Shown: positions 1 to 8,536, numbered from the stretch's first letter. The stretch: DNA of 64,000 bases from Lachnospiraceae bacterium (GCA_017624835.1 JAGAMG010000044.1:123998-187997); one strand, 5' to 3'. Notes: a model not told the origin generated them from the letters alone. Translations and numbers: made by a program.

Positions 1-61
1 GGTTTGCGAGTATGAAGTATGCGATAAATTTATACAGCGTTCACGCAGAAAAGAGGGAAAT

Positions 62-1006
62 ATGGCAAGTGTAAGTTTAAACAAAATTGTTGAAAAAATG
101 AAGTTGGAAAATTTAACTCCTGAGATTGATGTAACCAATATCCGTATTAATCAGCCCGATGTAAATCGTCCGGCACTTCAGCTGGCAGGCTATTTTGAGC
201 ATTTTGATGCAACTCGTCTGCAGATTATTGGTTTTGTGGAATATACTTATATGGAGGGGCTTACTGATGAACAGAGAAAGGAGTCTTACGAAAATCTTCT
301 TTCCTATGAGATTCCCTGTATTGTATTCAGCCGTGACTTGCGCCCCGACCCTATTTTTCTGGAGACTGCCATCAGACATAATATTCCTCTTTTGGCTACT
401 AAGAAATCCACCTCTGCGTTTATGGCAGAGATTATCCGTTGGCTGAATGTAAAGCTGGCTCCCTGTATTTCCGTACACGGTGTTTTGGTTGACGTATATG
501 GTGAAGGTGTGTTAATTACCGGTGAAAGCGGTATTGGTAAGTCCGAGGCTGCGCTGGAGCTGATTAAGAGAGGACATCGTCTGGTTACCGATGATGTAGT
601 GGAGCTTCGTAAGGTCAGTGATGATACCCTGATTGGTTCTGCTCCCGACATTACCAAGCATTTTATTGAACTGCGTGGTATTGGTATTGTGGATGTAAAG
701 GCGCTTTATGGTGCTTCCTCCGTAAAGGATACGCAGGCAATTGACCTGGTAATCCGTCTGGAGGATTGGGATAAGGATAAAGAATATGACAGACTTGGTC
801 TGGAAGAAAATTATACGGAATACCTTGGCAATAAGGTTGTTTGCCACAATATTCCCATTCGTCCGGGACGTAACCTTGCGGTAATCTGTGAGTCCGCAGC
901 AGTAAATCACCGTCAGAAGAAGATGGGCTACAATGCGGCACAGGAGTTGTATAAGCGTGTACAGAATTCTTTGGCAAAAAGACGGGAAGAAGAGGATGAG
1001 GACTAA
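62..1006 (+). CDS. hprK: HPr kinase/phosphorylase
   Basis: Bifunctional HPr(Ser) kinase/phosphorylase, the sensor enzyme of Firmicute carbon catabolite repression; it phosphorylates Ser46 of HPr and Crh when fructose-1,6-bisphosphate and ATP are high and removes the phosphate when phosphate is high. At 314 residues it has the usual family length. A Walker A loop GESGIGKS lies at residues 154-161, paired acidic residues D177-D178 follow, and the family signature LRGIGIVDV lies near 204-212. The start has an AGAGGGA ribosome site just upstream. Its stop codon overlaps the start of the next gene (TAATG), so the two are translationally coupled. The first 61 bases hold no gene I can call; one frame closes with a stop at 13-15 and could be the tail of an upstream gene. 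Confidence 0.97.
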   Translation: MASVSLNKIVEKMKLENLTPEIDVTNIRINQPDVNRPALQLAGYFEHFDATRLQIIGFVEYTYMEGLTDEQRKESYENLLSYEIPCIVFSRDLRPDPIFLETAIRHNIPLLATKKSTSAFMAEIIRWLNVKLAPCISVHGVLVDVYGEGVLITGESGIGKSEAALELIKRGHRLVTDDVVELRKVSDDTLIGSAPDITKHFIELRGIGIVDVKALYGASSVKDTQAIDLVIRLEDWDKDKEYDRLGLEENYTEYLGNKVVCHNIPIRPGRNLAVICESAAVNHRQKKMGYNAAQELYKRVQNSLAKRREEEDED

Positions 1007-1944
1007 TGAGTAAGTATGCATTTGGTGTAGATATTGGCGGTACTACCGTAAAATTGGGACTCTTTGACAAGGACGGCTGTGTGCTGGATAAATGGGAGAT
1101 TCCCACTGTAAAGGACAATGAAGGTGCAGCAATCCTGCCGGATGTGGCAGAAAGCATTTTCAGCAAGATGAAGGAAAAAAATATAACGCCCGAGGATATT
1201 GTAGGCGTAGGTGTAGGTGCCCCCGGAGCCATTGATAATGATGGTTTATTGGTAGGCGGAGCTGTAAACCTTGGCTGGGGTGTATTTAATATTTCCAAGG
1301 TACTGAATGGGTATTTAAACATGCCTGTAAAAGCAGCCAATGATGCCAATGTAGCTGCCTTTGGTGAAATGTGGCAGGGAGGAGGTAAGGGCTATTCCAA
1401 TATGGTAGCCGTTACCCTGGGAACCGGCGTTGGGGGCGGTATTATTGTGGAAGGCAATATTTTGACCGGTGCCACCGGTGCCGGCGGAGAAATCGGTCAT
1501 ATTCATATTGAGGATGAGGAAACTGAATGCTGTGGCTGTAAAAAGAAGGGCTGTCTGGAGCAGTACGCTTCTGCTACAGGGATTGTGCGTCTTGCTAACA
1601 GAAGGTTAGCAAAGGATGATGCGCCCAGTATGCTCCGTGGCGGTGAAATCACAGCTAAGGTTGTTTGGGATGCAGTAAAAGCAGGAGATAGTGTTGCTAT
1701 TGAAATTGCTGAGCAATTTGGTGATTATCTGGGCAAAGGTTTGGCAGCAGTGGCGGCAGTGGTAAATCCGGAAATTTTTGTAATTGGCGGTGGAGTATCC
1801 AAGGCAGGAGATATTTTGCTGGAATATATAGAGCCTGCTTTTCAAAAATATGTCTTTACGCCCTGTGGGAAGGCAAAGTTTGCCTTGGCTACATTGGGTA
1901 ATGATGCCGGAATTTATGGTGCCGCAGGCTTGGTGCTTCGTTAA
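1006..1944 (+). CDS. ROK family glucokinase
   Basis: ROK-type sugar kinase, most likely the cytoplasmic glucokinase that makes glucose 6-phosphate for glycolysis. The N-terminal phosphate loop DIGGTTVK is at residues 9-16, the catalytic Asp of the ANDAN block is D113, and the ROK zinc motif has H165 with cysteines at 176, 178 and 183 followed by LEQ. The length of 312 residues is standard. The gene begins inside the hprK stop codon, so a link to carbon catabolite control is suggested by context. Many ROK proteins are repressors, but no N-terminal helix-turn-helix is present here, which supports an enzyme. Exact sugar preference (glucose rather than mannose or allose) is inferred. Confidence 0.93.
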   Translation: MSKYAFGVDIGGTTVKLGLFDKDGCVLDKWEIPTVKDNEGAAILPDVAESIFSKMKEKNITPEDIVGVGVGAPGAIDNDGLLVGGAVNLGWGVFNISKVLNGYLNMPVKAANDANVAAFGEMWQGGGKGYSNMVAVTLGTGVGGGIIVEGNILTGATGAGGEIGHIHIEDEETECCGCKKKGCLEQYASATGIVRLANRRLAKDDAPSMLRGGEITAKVVWDAVKAGDSVAIEIAEQFGDYLGKGLAAVAAVVNPEIFVIGGGVSKAGDILLEYIEPAFQKYVFTPCGKAKFALATLGNDAGIYGAAGLVLR

Positions 1945-2030
1945 TAGGAAAGAACAGCTTTTAAGAGAAAGCTAAGAACTGAGTAAGATAAGTGATATGA
2001 GAGAAAAAATAAAGAAGGAAGTATGAATTC

Positions 2031-2942
2031 ATGATTAGTCAGGCAATGTTAGAGGCTTTAAAAGGATTTGTACCTACAGAGAATATCTATTTGCAGGAAC
2101 CCATGTCAAAGCATAGTACGTTTCGGGTAGGTGGACCTGCAGATTGTTTAGTAGCACTGGAAAATGAAGAGCAGTTAAGAAAATTGCATCATTATGTACA
2201 TCTTGCGGGGATTCCCTTTTTTGTTTTGGGAAATGGAAGTAATATCCTGGTTAGTGATAAGGGATATAAGGGTATTATATTACAGGTTGGCGATAGAATG
2301 AATCAGGTGCGTGTGGAGGGCAACCGTGTGATTGCTCAGGCAGGAGCAAAGCTTTCACAGGTAGCCAGAGTGGCGATGGAGCATGGACTTACCGGTTTGG
2401 AATTTGCGTCAGGGATTCCCGGTACCGTAGGTGGCGGCGTGGTAATGAATGCCGGAGCCTATGGCGGTGAAATGAAACAGGTTGTGGAATTAGTCAAGGT
2501 TGTGAATCGAGATGGTGAAATCATGGAATTATATAACAGTGCCATGGAATTTGGCTATCGATACAGTATTATTCGCAATCAGCCCTTTGTGGTAACCCAG
2601 GTAAGCTTTCTGCTTCAGGAGGGTGACAAGGCACAGATTAAGGCAACCATGGATGATTTGGCTGCCAGACGAAGGGAAAAACAGCCTTTGGAATATCCCA
2701 GTGCCGGAAGTACCTTTAAACGCCCGGAAGGTTATTTTGCAGGAGAGCTAATTATGAAAGCGGGGCTGCGTGGATTTAGAATGGGCGGAGCCATGGTTTC
2801 CGAGAAGCATTGTGGTTTTGTAATTAATGCAGGGAATGCTACTGCGGATGATGTAATGAATGTGATTCGAGAGGTTCAAAGGCAGGTTAAGGAGCAATTT
2901 CATGTAAACCTGGAGCCGGAGGTAGTATTCTTAGGATTTTAA
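2031..2942 (+). CDS. murB: UDP-N-acetylenolpyruvoylglucosamine reductase MurB
   Basis: FAD and NADPH-dependent reductase that completes UDP-N-acetylmuramic acid in peptidoglycan synthesis. The FAD-binding blocks GNGSNILVSDKGYKG and GIPGTVGGGVVMNAGAYGGE are intact, and the active-site serine sits in the YPSAGSTFKRP block. The length of 303 residues and lack of the extra C-terminal loop fit the Gram-positive type II form. The start at 2031 follows a GAAGGAAG ribosome site; an ATG nine bases earlier runs straight into a stop. An 86-base gap separates it from the glucokinase gene and 20 bases separate it from rapZ, so it belongs to the same operon. The same hprK-murB-rapZ-whiA order is common in Clostridia. 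Confidence 0.97.
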   Translation: MISQAMLEALKGFVPTENIYLQEPMSKHSTFRVGGPADCLVALENEEQLRKLHHYVHLAGIPFFVLGNGSNILVSDKGYKGIILQVGDRMNQVRVEGNRVIAQAGAKLSQVARVAMEHGLTGLEFASGIPGTVGGGVVMNAGAYGGEMKQVVELVKVVNRDGEIMELYNSAMEFGYRYSIIRNQPFVVTQVSFLLQEGDKAQIKATMDDLAARRREKQPLEYPSAGSTFKRPEGYFAGELIMKAGLRGFRMGGAMVSEKHCGFVINAGNATADDVMNVIREVQRQVKEQFHVNLEPEVVFLGF

Positions 2943-2962
2943 TTTACAGTGGGGGATAAAGC

Positions 2963-3829
2963 ATGAGATTCGTAGTTGTAACAGGCATGAGTGGTGGCGG
3001 TAAAACATCCGCTTTGAAAATGTTGGAGGATGCGGGTTTTTATTGTGTGGATAATCTGCCGGTCTTTCTTATTGAAAAATTTGTGGAGCTTTCCACCATG
3101 CCAAACGGCGAAATCAATAAAGTAGCATTGGGACTGGATGTTCGTGCAGGTCAGTCTTTTTCTGATGTGACAGAGATATTGGAAGGGCTGAAACAGAAGG
3201 GTTACAGTTTTGAAATTTTGTTTATGGATGCCAGCGAAGCTGCTTTAATTAAGCGGTATAAAGAGACTAGACGTGTACATCCTCTGGCGGTGGATGGCAG
3301 AGTGGAGGACGGCGTTCGCAAGGAACGGAAGATTTTGGAGGAAATTCGCAAAAATGCGGATTATGTGTTGGATACCTCCAAGCTTCTTACCAGGGAATTA
3401 AAAGAAGAGCTTGACCGCATTTTTGTAAAGAATGAGGAATATAATAGTCTCATGGTTAATGTCATGTCCTTCGGCTTTAAGCATGGGATTCCTGTGGATG
3501 CGGATTTGGTATTTGATGTGCGCTTCCTGCCCAACCCCTTTTATATCGATGAATTAAAGGTAAAAACAGGAAATGACAAGGAAGTGCAGGATTATGTCAT
3601 GAGCTTCAGGGAAGCAGAGGACTTTATGAGTAAGCTTACGGATATGATACAATTTCTCATTCCCAATTATATTAAAGAGGGAAAATACAGTCTGGTAATT
3701 GCCATTGGCTGTACCGGCGGAAAGCACAGAAGTGTTACTTTGGCAAATGAGCTCTATAAGCGAATGAAAAATCAGGGCAATTATGGTTTAAAGCTATATC
3801 ATAGGGATGTTGCCCACCAGGGACGATAG
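2963..3829 (+). CDS. rapZ: RapZ/YvcJ family nucleotide-binding adaptor
   Basis: RapZ (YvcJ) family P-loop protein. In E. coli RapZ controls glucosamine-6-phosphate synthase by delivering small RNAs to RNase E; in Bacillus YvcJ is a GTP/ATP-binding protein of less clear role. The Walker A loop GMSGGGKT is at residues 8-15 and the conserved C-terminal block GCTGGKHRSV is present, so both domains are complete at 288 residues. In Bacillus the order is yvcJ, yvcK (glmR), whiA, crh; here the next gene is already whiA, with no yvcK between. The gene is 20 bases after murB and 20 bases before whiA, so all are probably co-transcribed. Confidence 0.96.
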   Translation: MRFVVVTGMSGGGKTSALKMLEDAGFYCVDNLPVFLIEKFVELSTMPNGEINKVALGLDVRAGQSFSDVTEILEGLKQKGYSFEILFMDASEAALIKRYKETRRVHPLAVDGRVEDGVRKERKILEEIRKNADYVLDTSKLLTRELKEELDRIFVKNEEYNSLMVNVMSFGFKHGIPVDADLVFDVRFLPNPFYIDELKVKTGNDKEVQDYVMSFREAEDFMSKLTDMIQFLIPNYIKEGKYSLVIAIGCTGGKHRSVTLANELYKRMKNQGNYGLKLYHRDVAHQGR

Positions 3830-3849
3830 AGGAAAGGCAGATAGTAGGA

Positions 3850-4716
3850 ATGTCGTTTTCAGGTGAAGTAAAAGAAGAATTAGCAAAACATATCAGTCCT
3901 GCCAGACATTGTCAGATTGCAGAGCTGGCAGCAATTATGAATTATTGCGGTCACTATGGCAGGGATACGGAAGGGAATTACATCATTGGATTTCAGACAG
4001 AAAATGAAGCTGCCCGAAGAAAAGGCTTTACATTATTGAAAAAAACATATAATATAGATACTGATGTTTCGATAAGCGAAGAAGAGATTGCGGGAATCTT
4101 ACAGAAGTTAGGAAATCTGGATGAGCCTGTGAGTCAGTTGCTTATCAAAAATTCCTGCTGTCAAAGGGCATTTTTAAGAGGCGCTTTTTTAAGCATTGGT
4201 TCCATGAGCGACCCACAGAAGAGTTATCACTTAGAATTTGTATGTACCGATGAGGATAAAGCAAGACAGCTACAGAGTGTGATACAGGGATTTGATATAG
4301 ATGCGAAAATAGTAACACGCAAAAAATATTACGTGGTCTATTTAAAGGAAGGTTCCAGTATTGTGGATCTTCTGAATATCTGTGAAGCCCATGTGGCATT
4401 GATGAAGCTTGAGAATTTGCGTATTTTGAAGGAAATGCGCAATTCCATTAACCGTCGTGTAAACTGTGAGGCTGCCAACATTTCCAAAACAGTGAATGCG
4501 GCAACCAGACAGATTGAGGATATTGAATACATCAGGGATCATTATGGCTTTCAGAATCTGCCTGAGAGCTTACGTCAGATGGCAGAGGTACGATTGGATA
4601 ATCAGGATGCAACTCTGAAGGAATTAGGACAATTTCTAAATCCTCCGGTCGGAAAGTCAGGTGTAAATCATCGTTTGAGAAAGCTTAGTGAGCTTGCAGA
4701 TAGACTTAGAACGTAA
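3850..4716 (+). CDS. whiA: DNA-binding protein WhiA
   Basis: WhiA has an N-terminal degenerate LAGLIDADG homing-endonuclease fold and a C-terminal helix-turn-helix. In Streptomyces it drives sporulation genes; in Bacillus it affects chromosome segregation, division and lipid composition. The 288 residues are slightly short for the family (commonly 300 or more) but the hallmarks are present: RCNSCC-like core block NSCCQRAFLRGAFLSIGSM, the segment RRVNCEAANISKTVNAA before the DNA-binding domain, and the terminal block GKSGVNHRLRKL. It sits directly between rapZ and the Crh-like gene, 17 bases before the latter, matching the Bacillus order except for the absent yvcK. Confidence 0.95.
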   Translation: MSFSGEVKEELAKHISPARHCQIAELAAIMNYCGHYGRDTEGNYIIGFQTENEAARRKGFTLLKKTYNIDTDVSISEEEIAGILQKLGNLDEPVSQLLIKNSCCQRAFLRGAFLSIGSMSDPQKSYHLEFVCTDEDKARQLQSVIQGFDIDAKIVTRKKYYVVYLKEGSSIVDLLNICEAHVALMKLENLRILKEMRNSINRRVNCEAANISKTVNAATRQIEDIEYIRDHYGFQNLPESLRQMAEVRLDNQDATLKELGQFLNPPVGKSGVNHRLRKLSELADRLRT

Positions 4717-4733
4717 AAAAGAGGAGGAAAGTT

Positions 4734-4994
4734 ATGACAAAGAGGAACATTCAAATCAAAATTGAGAGTGGTTTGGAGGCAAGACCTGTTGCGCTTTTGG
4801 TGCAGGAGGCAAGTAAGTATGAGAGCAAGATTTACATCGAGTGTGAAGGCAAAAAGGTAAATGCCAAGAGTATTATGGGCATGATGAGCCTTGGTCTGGA
4901 TGCAGGAGAAGAACTGGTAGTTTCTGCAGACGGTACCGATGAACAATTGGCAGTTGATAATATTGAAAAGTTCTTAAGCGGCGAAGTTGCATAA
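4734..4994 (+). CDS. crh: HPr-like regulatory protein lacking His15 (Crh-like)
   Basis: An 86-residue HPr-fold protein. In true HPr the active-site motif is GxHARP with His15 accepting phosphate from Enzyme I. Here it reads GLEARP, with Glu at position 15 (codon GAG), so sugar phosphotransfer through His15 is not possible. The regulatory block NAKSIMGMMSLG is intact with Ser46, the target of HPr kinase. Bacillus Crh has the same pattern (Gln15, Ser46) and lies at the same place after whiA. The protein is therefore best read as a CcpA corepressor or other Ser46-P regulator, not a PTS carrier. A strong AGAGGAGG ribosome site precedes it. The gene name follows the Bacillus analogue; orthology is inferred from synteny and motif. 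Confidence 0.88.
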   Translation: MTKRNIQIKIESGLEARPVALLVQEASKYESKIYIECEGKKVNAKSIMGMMSLGLDAGEELVVSADGTDEQLAVDNIEKFLSGEVA

Positions 4995-5003
4995 GGAAAA
5001 TAG

Positions 5004-5029
5004 GGCGGAACGAAAAGTTTCGCCTTTTT
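5004..5029 (+). terminator. Intrinsic terminator after the hprK-crh operon
   Basis: GGCGGAAC pairs with GTTTCGCC around a GAAAA loop (8 pairs, one G-T) and is followed by TTTTTA. It lies 10 bases after the Crh-like stop codon and closes the operon before the aldolase promoter. Confidence 0.9.
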
Positions 5030-5064
5030 ATTATAAAAAATTGGCAAATATTTAACAATATAGG

Positions 5065-5093
5065 TTTCTTTTTCAAACATTTTATGGTATAGT
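5065..5093 (+). promoter_or_regulatory. Probable fba promoter
   Basis: A -10 box TATAGT at 5088-5093 is preceded 17 bases upstream by a weak -35 (TTTCTT). It falls between the terminator and the aldolase start, about 40 bases before the ATG. The -10 is convincing; the -35 is poor. Confidence 0.5.
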
Positions 5094-5131
5094 TGAAAAG
5101 AAGTAGAAAAATACAGACGGAGGTATTTATT

Positions 5132-5995
5132 ATGTTAGTTTCTGCAACAGATATGTTAAAAAAGGCAAAAGCCGGTCATTATGCAGTTGGACAGTTTAAT
5201 ATTAATAATCTTGAGTGGACAAAATCCATTCTTTTAACAGCAAAAGAGTGCAGATCCCCTGTAATTCTTGGTGTTTCTGAGGGTGCAGGTAAGTACATGG
5301 GCGGTTATCATGCAGTAGTTGGTATGGTAAATGGTCTGTTAAAGGATTTGGACATTGATGTTCCTGTAGCACTTCATTTGGATCACGGTAGCTTTGAAGG
5401 CTGCTACAAGTGTATTGAAGCCGGCTTTTCTTCCATTATGTTTGATGGTTCTCACTATCCTATCGAGGAGAACGTAGAGAAGACCAAGGAATTGGTTGCA
5501 GCAGCACATGGCAAGGGTATGTCCATCGAAGCAGAGGTTGGTTCCATCGGCGGAGAAGAAGACGGCGTTGTAGGTGCAGGCGAATGTGCAGATCCTAAGG
5601 AATGTAAGGCAATTGCAGACCTTGGTATTGATTTCCTGGCAGCAGGTATCGGTAATATTCATGGTAAATACCCTGAGAATTGGGCGGGCTTAAGCTTTGA
5701 GACTTTGGATGCAATCCAGCAGTTAACAGGCGAGCTTCCTTTGGTACTTCACGGCGGTACCGGAATCCCCGCTGAAATGATTCAGAAAGCAATCTCTCTG
5801 GGTGTTGCAAAGATTAACGTAAATACTGAGTGTCAGCTTTCCTTTGCAGCAGCTACCCGTAAGTACATCGAAGAAGGTAAGGATTTACAGGGCAAAGGCT
5901 TCGACCCTCGTAAGCTCTTAGCTCCCGGTGCAGAAGCAATTAAGGCAACTGTAAAAGAGAAGATGGAGCTGTTTGGTTCTGTTGGTAAGGCGTAA
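5132..5995 (+). CDS. fba: Class II fructose-1,6-bisphosphate aldolase
   Basis: Zinc-dependent aldolase that interconverts fructose 1,6-bisphosphate with dihydroxyacetone phosphate and glyceraldehyde 3-phosphate. Zinc ligand and substrate blocks are visible: LHLDHG, GNIHGKYP and LHGGTGIP, plus INVNTE near the C-terminus. The reading frame is open further upstream to 5093, but the ATG at 5132 has the ribosome site GACGGAGG and begins with the normal MLVSATDMLKKAKAGHYAVG start, giving 287 residues. The NVNTE and GAGECADPKE features fit the fructose-bisphosphate aldolase branch; tagatose-bisphosphate aldolase is the main alternative. The gene is monocistronic, framed by terminators on both sides. 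Confidence 0.94.
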   Translation: MLVSATDMLKKAKAGHYAVGQFNINNLEWTKSILLTAKECRSPVILGVSEGAGKYMGGYHAVVGMVNGLLKDLDIDVPVALHLDHGSFEGCYKCIEAGFSSIMFDGSHYPIEENVEKTKELVAAAHGKGMSIEAEVGSIGGEEDGVVGAGECADPKECKAIADLGIDFLAAGIGNIHGKYPENWAGLSFETLDAIQQLTGELPLVLHGGTGIPAEMIQKAISLGVAKINVNTECQLSFAAATRKYIEEGKDLQGKGFDPRKLLAPGAEAIKATVKEKMELFGSVGKA

Positions 5996-6002
5996 GATAA
6001 AT

Positions 6003-6033
6003 AAAAACCGTCGCGAGTTGCGGCGGTTTTTTT
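6003..6033 (+). terminator. Intrinsic terminator after fba
   Basis: CCGTCGC pairs with GCGGCGG around GAGTT, followed by a run of seven T and preceded by a run of A. It begins about 10 bases after the aldolase stop. Confidence 0.92.
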
Positions 6034-6357
6034 GTTGGGAGGAAAAGCAAAATTACCCTTACAAAGGGAGGATGCCAAGGAAGTATATCTTCCTTGGCAT
6101 TTATTATGAAAAAGTTATTATATTAAACAATTAACTGTTATAGGCGATTTGTTTTGTTTGTTTCTATGTTTATAGTATAGGATAAAGAAATGTCTAAAAC
6201 GTGTTATCTAATTGAAAAATCCTTGAATTAATTGTTAACAAAATATGAACGAGTCGGTACTATAGTACCAGACTCGTTCGCTATTTGTCTAAAAATACTA
6301 ATTTTTAATTGCTTTATGCAGAAAACTTATGCAAAAAAAACTAAATTGTATTTGGGA
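6034..6357. other. Gene-free convergent interval with two strong hairpins
   Basis: No coding potential was seen between the fba terminator and the end of the cyclophilin gene on the other strand. Two hairpins stand out. The first, at 6072-6100, has 12 perfect pairs (ATGCCAAGGAAG with its complement) around TATAT and is followed by TTTATTATG. The second, at 6249-6278, pairs AACGAGTC and GGTAC with GTACC and GACTCGTT around TATA with one bulged base. The second may end the cyclophilin transcript on the minus strand. The first is a second terminator-like hairpin after fba, or the remnant of a small RNA gene. Confidence 0.6.
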
Positions 6358-6885
6358 TTAGTCCGCTAATTTTTCAGGTTCAGGATAGGTCTCGCCGAAG
6401 GTATCTACCACAACGGTTTCCATAATCTGGGGCTCAAGAGGTCTGTCGCTGTAATCAGTAGCTGTTTCGGCAATCTTGTTTACAACCTCCATTCCTTCAA
6501 TTACCTTACCAAAAGCAGCATAGCCGCCATCCAGGTGAGGAGAATTTTTGTGCATAATGAAGAACTGGGAGCCGGCAGAATCGGGATGCATAGCTCTTGC
6601 CATGGAAAGAACACCTTCCGTATGCTTTAAGTCATTTGCAAATCCGTTCTGTGCAAATTCACCCTTGATGGAGTAGCCGGGACCGCCCATACCGGTACCG
6701 TTGGGACATCCGCCCTGAATCATAAAGCCACGAATAACACGATGGAAAATCAGACCATCATAGAAATTTTTGTTTATCAGACTGATAAAATTGTTAACAG
6801 AAGTAGGTGCTACCTCGGGATAAAGCTCTAATTTAATTACATCGCCGCTTTTCATTGTAATTGTAACAATAGGATTTTGTGCCAT
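6358..6885 (-). CDS. Cyclophilin-type peptidyl-prolyl cis-trans isomerase
   Basis: Single-domain cytoplasmic cyclophilin that speeds proline isomerisation during protein folding. Core motifs are intact: [28 protein letters not shown], and [17 protein letters not shown] near the active site. The frame is open seven codons further to 6906, but the start at 6885 ([15 protein letters not shown]) has a GAAAGGAATC ribosome site and gives the usual bacterial cyclophilin start; length is 175 residues. No signal peptide is seen. It is divergent from the acetyltransferase gene with overlapping 5' regions. Confidence 0.94.
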   Translation of the reverse strand: MAQNPIVTITMKSGDVIKLELYPEVAPTSVNNFISLINKNFYDGLIFHRVIRGFMIQGGCPNGTGMGGPGYSIKGEFAQNGFANDLKHTEGVLSMARAMHPDSAGSQFFIMHKNSPHLDGGYAAFGKVIEGMEVVNKIAETATDYSDRPLEPQIMETVVVDTFGETYPEPEKLAD

Positions 6886-6987
6886 AATAGATTCCTTTCT
6901 GTTCATAAAATGATATACTATAACTATTCACATAGTTATCATTTTATCTTAAAAGAGTCGGAACGTAAAGAGGAGATTTTCAGAAGC

Positions 6988-7845
6988 ATGTTTTATTTGG
7001 AAAAAATAATCGCAATCATTGAAAATAGGGAATATCAGGATGCAATCAATATACTTGCACAGAATTTACAGGAGCAGGGGATTACATTTCATTGCTTCTG
7101 GATGGATGAGGGAGGTCTTTCCTTGGTAAAGCCGGAGCATCTTGCCGGAAAAGCCTGTCTTTGGATGACAGATGTGTCAGAATTAAACAATGTTCTTTGG
7201 GAGGAGAGTCACCCGGTACTTGCATTTTTGCATGAAAGGAATCGCAATCAGGATTTTTCCAATGCTAAATATGCCTGTGAAAAGCCCTGGGAGCTGGATG
7301 CAATTTATATGGACAGGGTATATCGTAGATATCATAGAATTCCTTGGGGAATTTTAGACACGGAGAGATGCTTTGTGAGAGAAACCACGCCGGAGGATGC
7401 AGAAGCCTTTTATGAAATCTATAGTGAGCCCTCCATCACACGCTATACGGAGGGGTTGTTTCCACAGATAGAGCAGGAAAGACAGTATATTAACGATTAT
7501 ATTGATAAGGTGTACAGCTTTTATGATTTCGGGGTGTGGACCATCCTGAAGAAAGATACCGGTGAAATCATTGGTCGGGCAGGATTTTCCTATCGGGAAG
7601 GCTTTGAAGATGCGGAAATCGGATATGTGATAGGACAGCCTTGGCAGAGACAGGGATATGCAGAAGAGGTATGTCGGGCTATTTTGGAATATGGGAAGCA
7701 GGAATTGGAGTTTGAGCGGGTTTTGGCATTTATCCGCCCGGAAAATAAAGCTTCCCTTGCATTGAGCCGCAAATTAGGGATGCAGCCTGCAAGGGAAGCA
7801 GTTATTGCCGGACAACGGCATTTGTGTTTTCAATTAGATTTATAA
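6988..7845 (+). CDS. GNAT family N-acetyltransferase with extra N-terminal region
   Basis: The C-terminal half (about residues 125-285) is a RimJ/RimL-like GNAT domain: RCFVRETTPEDAEAFYEIYSEP at its start, then GEIIGRAGFSYR, AEIGYVIGQPWQRQGYAEEV (acetyl-CoA binding Q/RxxGxA-type loop) and ENKASLALSRKLGM. The first 120 residues are an additional region without a motif I recognise; it contains a MDEGGL...W pattern and may bind a substrate. The frame runs upstream to 6877, but the ATG at 6988 follows AAAGAGGAG and is the likely start. The acceptor is unknown; similar proteins acetylate small molecules or protein N-termini. It stands alone, convergent with the DUF4956 gene 5 bases away. Confidence 0.82.
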   Translation: MFYLEKIIAIIENREYQDAINILAQNLQEQGITFHCFWMDEGGLSLVKPEHLAGKACLWMTDVSELNNVLWEESHPVLAFLHERNRNQDFSNAKYACEKPWELDAIYMDRVYRRYHRIPWGILDTERCFVRETTPEDAEAFYEIYSEPSITRYTEGLFPQIEQERQYINDYIDKVYSFYDFGVWTILKKDTGEIIGRAGFSYREGFEDAEIGYVIGQPWQRQGYAEEVCRAILEYGKQELEFERVLAFIRPENKASLALSRKLGMQPAREAVIAGQRHLCFQLDL

Positions 7846-7849
7846 AGAC

Positions 7850-8515
7850 TTATGCTTCCTGAGTGTACTGAACCAGAACTACATTATCCACACCCTTAAT
7901 CTGCTGCAAGGTGTCGGTAATGCTATTTTCCTTTTTGGGAAGAAATACGGCATAGGTAAGCTCTGAGGATGCATCGTTTGTAATTTTGGACTTGAACACC
8001 TTTTTGGTAGATGCAAGAGTCTTTTCGATTTCCTCAGCAGCATTGCCACTGTAACGGATTACTAACAGATAGGACTGTCTTGCTGTTAATAAGGTATAGG
8101 AAAGTGTAAAGATAATACATACGATTAAGGTTCCGGTAATCGCAATATCATAAAGTCTTGCGCCGGAGGTAAGACCTGCTGCAATTGCCAAAAACAGGAA
8201 ACCAACATCCAATGGCTCCTTGATAGCGGCACGGAAACGTACAATAGATAATGCACCAACCATACCTAAGGATAATACGATGTTGGAGGAAATACACAGG
8301 ATTACAAAGGAGGTAACCAGAGTCAGCATAATCAGCAGAATTCCGAAGTTTTCAGAATAGGATACACCTTTGTAGAAAAAGCGGTATACTGTGTAAATGA
8401 TAGCTGCACAAATCAAAGATACCAGCATGGCACAGCATACGGTGCTGAGGGAAAGTGCATCAATCATTCCTAATTGTTGTAAATGTTCTGAGAGTAAATT
8501 TTTAATAGAGCTCAT
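7850..8515 (-). CDS. DUF4956 family membrane protein
   Basis: The 221-residue protein has about four N-terminal membrane segments (around residues 23-48, 58-80, 82-92 and 101-135) and a C-terminal soluble domain of about 75 residues. The conserved stretch between the membrane spans, MVGALSIVRFRAAIKEPLDVGFLFLAIAAGL, is typical of the DUF4956 family. The family has no proven activity, but it is repeatedly found next to VTC-type polyphosphate polymerases and CotH proteins, as here: the VTC gene ends 21 bases upstream of its start and both are transcribed together. A membrane partner for polyphosphate synthesis or transfer is an inference from that context. Confidence 0.85.
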   Translation of the reverse strand: MSSIKNLLSEHLQQLGMIDALSLSTVCCAMLVSLICAAIIYTVYRFFYKGVSYSENFGILLIMLTLVTSFVILCISSNIVLSLGMVGALSIVRFRAAIKEPLDVGFLFLAIAAGLTSGARLYDIAITGTLIVCIIFTLSYTLLTARQSYLLVIRYSGNAAEEIEKTLASTKKVFKSKITNDASSELTYAVFLPKKENSITDTLQQIKGVDNVVLVQYTQEA

Positions 8516-8536
8516 TTGTTAAAATCCTTTCCTAAA

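Noticed and set aside
512-1349. Long antisense frames over hprK and glucokinase
   Set aside because: They are shadows of well-supported genes and lack start context and family similarity.
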